A stretch of 64,000 nucleotides of DNA, from positions 434,001 through 498,000 of the forward strand of contig VTFK01000066.1 of assembly GCA_009617715.1 (NCBI GenBank). The letters are read 5' to 3'. This document shows positions 57,528-64,000 of the stretch, one piece after another. This stretch comes from Plectrocnemia conspersa (lineage: Eukaryota; Arthropoda; Insecta; Trichoptera; Polycentropodidae). The notes under the pieces are model-generated. The model searched no databases. It was not told where the DNA came from and saw only the letters and a program-made list of their open reading frames with translations. Both the position numbers and the translations under genes were made by a program. How positions within the stretch are numbered: the first letter of the stretch is position 1; the number at the start of each line of letters is the position of its first letter.

Positions 57528-57929
57528 TGCCTATTATATTATATTTTTAAAATAACATGTTTGCAAAATAACTGTAAGGATTTTAATATTAACCAATAAA
57601 AATCTTCTGCTTTACAACAAGGTACAATAAGTTTAGCAGAACACCCAAAACTGCACAATAGCCACGCAAACTATTTTAAAAGCTATTTATAAACATCAAT
57701 AACCACTAATTACCACAGAAACTCTTTATTTATATGTTTCAAAACTGATTTTTTGCAAACGTTTGCGAATAATACGCTTTAGGTATAACTAGATCTCAGT
57801 ATTAATTCAGCAATGTACTCAAGTAGCTTTAAGTGGTTGATCAAGCTTGAAATTTTTCTCTCCTTTTCACATTACAGTAATTCAAACATTGATTGAAATC
57901 GATATATAAACGGATAAATAAAGTAGATA
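57528..57929. other. AT-rich DNA; short repeat match at 57636-57685
   Basis: ACTGCACAATAGCCAC recurs from 49401. No other feature. Confidence 0.45.
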
Positions 57930-58350
57930 TCGTATTGGACCCTCACAAGTGCCGACACAATTTAACCCCTTCTCCCACCGTCGGCTCATTTCGTCGATGG
58001 TTCTTGAACGCAATCATCAATCGACAATGAACCTCATTGTGTCACACCACCATTCGATTAACTAACGTCATCGTCACGCGTTCGATTTGATTAAATGCAC
58101 TTCCGATGACACTTGTCCAATTAGATGAAATCGAATTATAGCACACAGACAGTTCTAAATAACGTTATTAGGCTTATTATTTATGATGAATATGTATATT
58201 AGTTATACTTGGGTATGCAAATTTTATTATTTAAAATTAAACGCATTATATTACCCTTTGTGTGTTCTCGTTTGTGCGGTCCTCTTGTATACAACCGCAA
58301 ACTGACGGTCAATAAATTATGTCCGTATACAACGGACGATAGCTTTAATG
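57930..58350. promoter_or_regulatory. CpG-containing blocks, candidate non-coding elements
   Basis: 57930-58130 (CTCCCACCGTCGGCTCATTTC, CATCGTCACGCGTTCG, CGATTAACTAACGTC) and 58255-58350 (CGTTTGTGCGGTCC, CGTATACAACGGACG) are GC-richer than their surroundings and lack frames. GATTAA cores recur. Confidence 0.33.
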
Positions 58351-59029
58351 AGTGAGAAACTCAACGATAAATACAAATGTGTTTGAATGTTTGTTTGTTT
58401 GTGTGTATAAACGAGACGCGGAAATATAAATCAAACGTCGCATTTATGTTGTGTATATTTTTCATTTATATTATGGTAACTAAATATAGGCCTACCAACT
58501 GCAGGTTTGCGCTACGTGCTCTTAGATTCATAAATTTTAAATCTAGCATTTTTGTAAGTGCAACACACTATTTTAAATATTTTATTAGTAACGTTCTAAA
58601 AATCTTGAGTGAGTAACATATAAGAAGTAATGTCGGTCGTTGTGTTTCGTACGTCTTAAATATAATATAATTAAAAAAAAAATTTCCAATAATTTTTTTT
58701 TAGTAAAATAATTGATTTTAATTTAAGTTATTAACATTTATTAACCTAATATAAACAAATTCCTTTAAAATTTTACTATAAATATAATTCTTAGAATGAA
58801 TTTTATATTACAAATTTAGCTATCGCTGTTCTTTATAAACTATATTAAATATATCATATTTTACTTTAAATAACATAAAATCTAAAATATTTTTTAATAT
58901 AAAAATATGAAATATGTCTATATTTTTTTTAATAACTTTATACTCCAAAAGTCTTTTTAATTATTTTAAATATGTTTGAGAAAAGTATTATTAATGAAAA
59001 TAAATCCATTCTTAACGGGTTAAAATAAA
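58351..59029. other. AT-rich DNA
   Basis: A 79-codon frame at 58377-58616 has no domain. Not called. Confidence 0.5.
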
Positions 59030-59330
59030 TAAAATGGCCAGATCGACAATAAGTTTTGGTCTGGGATTAGTCGGTTCGTTCGACAAAATAGGGCGAAAAA
59101 CTCGAAAGGACTTTTGTGTCGAGATATCGACGACAAATAAGTTTGCTCGCCTGTGCCTGAGCCTGAAAAATGTTTGCGACACCTGAAAATCCAGCTGCTC
59201 AAAACGGACAAAAGATAAAGTGGCCGTGATTGATTTTTGTGGATTTTGTGCTCCGACTTCGGCTTGTCTGGGTTTTATCGTTGTTGTTGTGTTTTGTTTT
59301 TTTAGTTTTCCAAGCTGCAGATTTATTGCA
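59030..59330. promoter_or_regulatory. CpG-containing island, candidate conserved non-coding element
   Basis: Contains GTCGGTTCGTTCGACAAAATAGGGCG, GTCGAGATATCGACGAC (a near palindrome, TCGAGATATCGA) and CCTGTGCCTGAGCCTG. A 173-codon minus frame crosses this block and the adjacent AT-rich DNA. It has no domain and is probably chance. Confidence 0.38.
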
Positions 59331-59639
59331 ATTTTCATATATTTTCCAAGCGGTAAACATCGCAACAATACATTAAATAAAGTTATATTGTGATATTGTT
59401 GTACAACTATAGTATTATAAATTTTACATAAAAAAAAAATCTTTTGGCAGTCGTTTAAAAATAGCATATCATTCATATTTGAGACAGTAGTAAAAAGAAA
59501 AATGTAGCTTGAATGATGTTGCGTCATCAGCATAGCAAAGTTTTAATACATAAATTTTAAGAAATTTAATTAAAAAATATTTTAACACTTGATATTTTCA
59601 ACCGCATTCAATTAACTCCTACCATGTCAACATATATAA

Positions 59640-59900
59640 ATATTCTTGCCGGTAACTTTCAGCCGTTTCGACCCTTATAGTTATTTGGGATTATGTAAGC
59701 ATTTACAGCCTCCCGCGGGATCGTGTAGCTTTCGGGGGTGGATAAGGTTAACACGGACATCCGCCACCGCACGCTGCTAATATGGTCAAAGTTGACATTT
59801 GACAGCATTAACGTTAACTCGCCCTAACAATGTATACCGCATTTGTGTGACACGACCCTCAGTGTCCGACACGAGGACTATCCGGGGAAAAAATCGAGCA
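59640..59900. promoter_or_regulatory. CpG-containing island, candidate conserved non-coding element
   Basis: Contains TCCCGCGGGATCGTG (TCCCGCGGGA palindrome), ACATCCGCCACCGCACGCTGC and GTGTCCGACACGAGG. CAAAGTTGACATTTGACAG lies near 59788. Non-coding. Role inferred. Confidence 0.38.
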
Positions 59901-61660
59901 CCTTTTTTTGTGAAGTAGCATAGGTCGCTATCTTGTTATTATAATATTGATAATGTATATTTATTATTATGTATATACACTCATAGTATATTAAAATATT
60001 TTAAATAGTTAACAATCGCTGCAATTCGAAGAATTAGTAGTGGTTTTAATGTGCTAAATATACAGCTGAACATACGTCAAAAACAGAGGTGGATCTTGTT
60101 TTTTACGTATATTCCAGATAATGACCTAATTTAAACTATTGCAAGTATGTTATAATAACCATCATATGGTGTAAAAAATATGTTCTAAAAAAACTTTTGA
60201 AAATTTTAATCGATGAGTCACCCCTTATCTTGCTGTATTTGCTATTTTTGTCTAGCGTGACATACATCATTAATTTCTTACGTTAATGGTTTGTTACTAA
60301 AAGGCATTTTTACGGAATAAAATGTATTTATAAGTATTAAATAGATATTTTGTGTATATAAAAATAAAATATAGTTTAATTAATTTGCAGTACTTGTTAT
60401 TTATACTATCTTTAATATTTTTCATAATAGCTTTTCTTATCAGATAAAAATTAATTAGTTAATAAAAAGTATTATAACTTATAATCTAACCTAACCTGAT
60501 CCTTTAACTAATGTATTACATATTAAAATCTAAAAAAATACTGGCAAGCGATTACAAAATCTGTATATGGCCATGTAAAGCGTGTAAAAGTACTACTCAT
60601 TTAACAAATAACTTATAGGCTTTTGCACCTTATTTAATATGTTATTTTGTATTTTGGTCTGTTTCTATTAATTTTAAATTTTATATGTATTTAAATCTGA
60701 ATATGCTTCTTAAATTTGCATAAATAATTTATTTATTATTTTAAATTTACAGAATAATCTTAAATGCTCATATAAATTTATAAGACAATTAAATTAAAAA
60801 TAGTACAAAAATAATTATTATATTATTAGTTTTATTGCTAATTAAATTTCAGTACTAATAAATTAAAAACGATACAAAATTATTTTATTTTAATAGTAGG
60901 GCAATTTAATATTTTTTTATAATATACCATATAATGATTTAAAAGCAGTAATATAATTATATACTGTAAAGTAATATTATTAAAATTTATTTTTTTAGCA
61001 AAAACATTATGTTAAAATATAAATTTTAATTAAATATAAACTAAAAATATTTTCATGCAAATATAATATATATTTTTAAATGTTTTTTTTATTTATAATT
61101 AATTTTTTGATTAAATAAATAACATGTAAGATTTCATGACAAATTTAAATTATGCAGTTTATGAGTATTAATCCTTTGAGTAGTGAGTTAATATATATAT
61201 ACATTTGTTAGCATACATCTAGGAATGAGTTATTTTTATGTACTTTTCCATTATTATTTCTGTTGTAATTTATTTATTATTACTTTATATAGGATTTATA
61301 GTAAATTATCGAAAAAATTAGCGATCAAAGTCTTTTTGCCTTGATTTTCACTAATACCTTTTTGTATTAGTATGTTTTATTATTTACTTCTAACAATTTT
61401 TTATTAATAAATTTCGATAATTGATTTTACATATTTTGTATATATTATTCGGCTTTTGCAATATTTTCATATTATTTCAGAAGCTCTTAATATTTTTTAT
61501 ATAACATTTTTTTTATTGTTTATTTATTATGTCCTTCTTAACTAATCAATATTATTTTCTATGTAAATCATAAACTTTAAATCAAATTTAAAAAATATTG
61601 TATACATATAATATTTTTTATTTATTATTTCTTTAGTCAAATATGTAATATGTAATAATG
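59901..61660. other. AT-rich DNA, nothing recognised
   Basis: Very A/T-rich throughout with no frames. Confidence 0.55.
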
Positions 61661-61710
61661 AACTATCTGGGGTACCTTAAAACAGTGAAAGATCGACCAC
61701 CGTACATGTA
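61661..61710 (-). repeat. 50-bp dispersed element, copy B
   Basis: The reverse complement matches 15442-15491 at 45 of 50 positions. In this copy a perfect 14-bp palindrome, CCGTACATGTACGG, spans about 61700-61713. At 15442 only one half-site plus the TACATGTA core remains. Confidence 0.85.
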
Positions 61711-62989
61711 CGGCGATACTGATATATTAAGAAATAAATTTTTATTTAATTTAAATAAATTTATATTTTAAGTTACAAGAGTTTAAATATTTTTATTGTT
61801 GTAACAGAAAATATGTAACTAAAAATATATTTTTATTAAAAACATATTTGATTTATTTTACTGTATTAAATTACTTGCTGATTTTTAATAAATATGATGC
61901 CTGTATTATATATTTATATTAAATATTTTTCACAAATCTTTATAATCTATAAATAATATTAATAAATGATCTTACTTTTTAACTTTGAGCTAATATTGCT
62001 AGCAATTTGAATATTTTTTTATTATGAGTTAGATTTTTTTTAATAAACAATGAACTTAAATTTATATATTTGTAAAAATAATTTAAAATTATTATGATAT
62101 TAATAATTTAATTAATAAAACTCACAAATATTTAGTGATTTATTAGTTAATGATAAAAATCGGAACAATGTGAAAAAATTATGAGCATTTGCGCTGAAAA
62201 ATTTGCCTTTTTTAATCGATGAAATAATTTTGCAATAATTAATATAAAAGTCGTTTCATCTAATAATTAGAGAAAAAATCAATGTTATTATTTAAGCATT
62301 TTTTTATATGCTCAGATAAAAATAAAGATGATTTTGCCTTTATAGAATTTGGCCGCTAACCTAATCACTTGGCCTTAATCTTCAAACATCTGACTTGGAC
62401 TTGACAAGTTACTTTATGACTAAATTAAATTTTTTCCTCTTAAAAATGTGTTTCATAGTCTACAAATCGTATTGAAGATTATAAATAAAAAGCTACTGTT
62501 TTATTGGGATATTTTAAATGTCTTAATGCGAATTAAAATCTCTTTTATTCTTAGTCAGATAGTGGCAGTTTTGATTGAATTGTCTGTAGACAGTGATTTA
62601 ATACGGCAATAAGTTTAATTAGATATCCTTGAGAATTGAGGAAAGTTCATTGTTCCACTAAACTTTGATTATATGATTCATATAATATAGACTTAGGACG
62701 AAAAACTGTTTAATATCAAGTCATATATTAAGTCATATATCTGCATATATTTAGATTTGAAATAAAAGTTAATACATGATATTTTAATTTTTAATATCCA
62801 TTTATACAAAAAATAAACAGTCAAGCTGTACTAATGAACAGCAATTTAGGATAATTATATATAATAATTCAGAGTATTGTACAGACTTTATTAATTGTTT
62901 TCATAATTGAATACAAAAAAATCTTTTAAAATCTACCCCCACCACTAATTTTTTTATAGTCCACCAAAAAATGCAAAACAAGAATGAAA
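61711..62989. other. AT-rich DNA
   Basis: Nothing recognised. Confidence 0.55.
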
Positions 62990-63390
62990 CTTAATTGCGA
63001 ATATCTTACAATTCTTAATTTTCATTGGAAAATTTATTTTCCGACCCTTTTCCGGGGGCGCAGTATTCTCCACGGCGAAACTTTCCTTTCTTAATTAATG
63101 GCCCCGGATTCGGCCCGAGGTCGGATCCGTTTCTTTTTTCATTTTTTAACGTTTTTTTGCAGTTCCCTCGCCGTCGAGGAGGGTTCGATTTTGCAATTTT
63201 TCAATTCGCCAAAAACAAATACAAGTCGTCGGTGTTAATTGGGATTCAGTTAGGGAAAAAATAATAAATCAGTCGCGGACGTGATAAATTTCCCCTGGCG
63301 CGGACGCGAAACTTTGTTCTTTAACAAGCTTTCATTTGAGAATTCGAATACTTCGTCAGAGAAGGAGAGGGGCGTAATTAAAATTCCTAA
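62990..63390. promoter_or_regulatory. CpG-rich island, candidate conserved non-coding element
   Basis: Contains TTTTCCGGGGGCGCAG, TTAATTAATGGCCCCGG, ATTCGGCCCGAGGTCGG, CCTCGCCGTCGAGGAGG (a hairpin, CCTCG/CGAGG), GTCGCGGACGTG and CCCTGGCGCGGACGCG. A 79-codon plus frame at 63025-63264 lacks a domain. TTAATTAATG is a strong homeodomain-type core. Confidence 0.42.
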
Positions 63391-63601
63391 TTAATGTCCG
63401 TCAATGATTTTGATTGTTTGAAATATTGAGATTTGAAATGAAAAGTTTTGCCAACTCTGACAATGTTCGCTTAAAAAATAATTAAAAATTTCACCTGGAC
63501 ATACTTCAACTAAGCATATGTAATAAATTTATTTATATACAATCTTAGTATTTAGTAAGAGCTTATTTGAAACTATCAGTCGATATTCATAGAAAGTAAA
63601 T

Positions 63602-63628
63602 TTGTGTACTTGTGTACTTGTGTATTTC
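63602..63628. repeat. Short tandem repeat GTGTACTT
   Basis: Three consecutive 8-10 bp units (GTGTACTT, GTGTACTT, GTGTATTT). Confidence 0.85.
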
Positions 63629-63719
63629 TACATTAAGTACAAGATATTTAAACATTAGGGTTGTAGGTATAAATAAAAAAATATATATTGATCATCTATA
63701 AAATTTAACACACGTTAAC

Positions 63720-64000
63720 CACGCACAAACATACACATAATTCGATTCATATATTATTCATCAATTTGAATCAGTGAATCGGCTTTGATTTACATAACAC
63801 GCGTATCTAATTACACGCACACACACGTGCAAGGGAAACGTGACGAGCCGAACTGATTACCCTATCTGTTAAGGAGATAAGGATACTTGTCTTGAGCTGG
63901 GATTATCGATAAGACGATATTCGAAATTCACACAAGGAGCTATGGAGTAAAGTCGCGGTAATGTTATCCAATAACAATTACATGCGCACGCTGTGTATGT
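63720..64000. promoter_or_regulatory. CpG/GATA-rich block at window end
   Basis: Balanced composition with ACACGCACACACACGTGC and a cluster of GATA-type words between about 63858 and 63930: CCTATCTG, GGAGATAAGG, TTATCGATAAG, ACGATATTCG. TATCGATA at about 63904-63911 equals the Drosophila DREF/BEAF core. It continues past the window edge. Regulatory function is inferred. Confidence 0.4.

Noticed and set aside
49386..57685. ACTGCACAATA.CCAC shared by 49401 and 57650.
   Set aside because: Only about 16 bp match well and the surrounding similarity is weak. Recorded within region entries but not claimed as a repeat family.
59012..59533. 173-codon minus-strand open frame.
   Set aside because: It spans two compositionally different regions, with no domain and a low-complexity translation. 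Probably chance.
60095..60130. CAGAGGTGGATCTTG, similar to the possible hAT end at 36320.
   Set aside because: Similarity limited to about 10 bp.

Overview
This is an AT-rich eukaryotic nuclear window. The transposon families, the spaced CpG-rich islands and the lack of any compact gene structure look most like an arthropod, probably an insect, intergenic or intronic region. I cannot name the species. I found no intact cellular protein-coding gene, no rRNA operon, no confident tRNA, no CRISPR and no bacterial-type operon. Nearly all short open frames here are chance frames in A/T-rich DNA.

What can be supported is mobile-element debris. (1) A bounded hAT element of the Buster/ZBED5-like kind lies at 51799-53695, with terminal inverted repeats, an 8-bp target duplication and a decayed minus-strand transposase. 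Related hAT pieces lie at 22690-22899, 24413-24455 and 50485-50525, with a weaker one at 36320-36380. (2) Tc1-like (20352-20960) and mariner-like (57192-57527) transposase relics are on the minus strand. (3) Non-LTR retrotransposon pieces include a long open reverse-transcriptase C-terminus with its 3' tail (11805-12600), a second copy of that tail (about 6330-6471), an RT relic at 31690-32210, an RT block at 37816-37877 and a head-to-head RT pair at 50563-50697. A 72-bp retroposed stub at 250-321 sits inside a perfect 28-bp target duplication. (4) Foldback or MITE-like elements lie at 5332-5507, 6968-7200, 7223-7587, 12804-13000 (half copy at 18785-18900), 16525-16653 and 43200-43496. (5) Several dispersed repeats are unclassified, and three short arrays have a period near 15 bp.

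Between these lie AT-rich DNA and about twenty-five CpG-containing islands of 150-600 bp, at 4240-4520, 14100-14870, 16060-16440, 30140-30520, 33060-33330, 38400-39350, 45060-45640, 46490-47000, 47530-47840, 54540-54850, 56440-56790, 57930-58350, 59030-59900, 62990-63390 and 63720-64000, among others. They carry no convincing reading frames. By contrast with their surroundings they look like candidate conserved non-coding or cis-regulatory elements, as expected around a developmental regulator, but that is inference.

The most unusual observations are a diverged piece resembling the 28S rRNA segment around the R2/R1 insertion sites (28586-28660), the three ~15-bp arrays, the opposed RT fragments that look like a twin-priming inversion (50563-50697), a 50-bp element at 90% identity in inverted orientation 46 kb apart (15442-15491 and 61661-61710), and the large near-perfect palindrome at 12804-13000.
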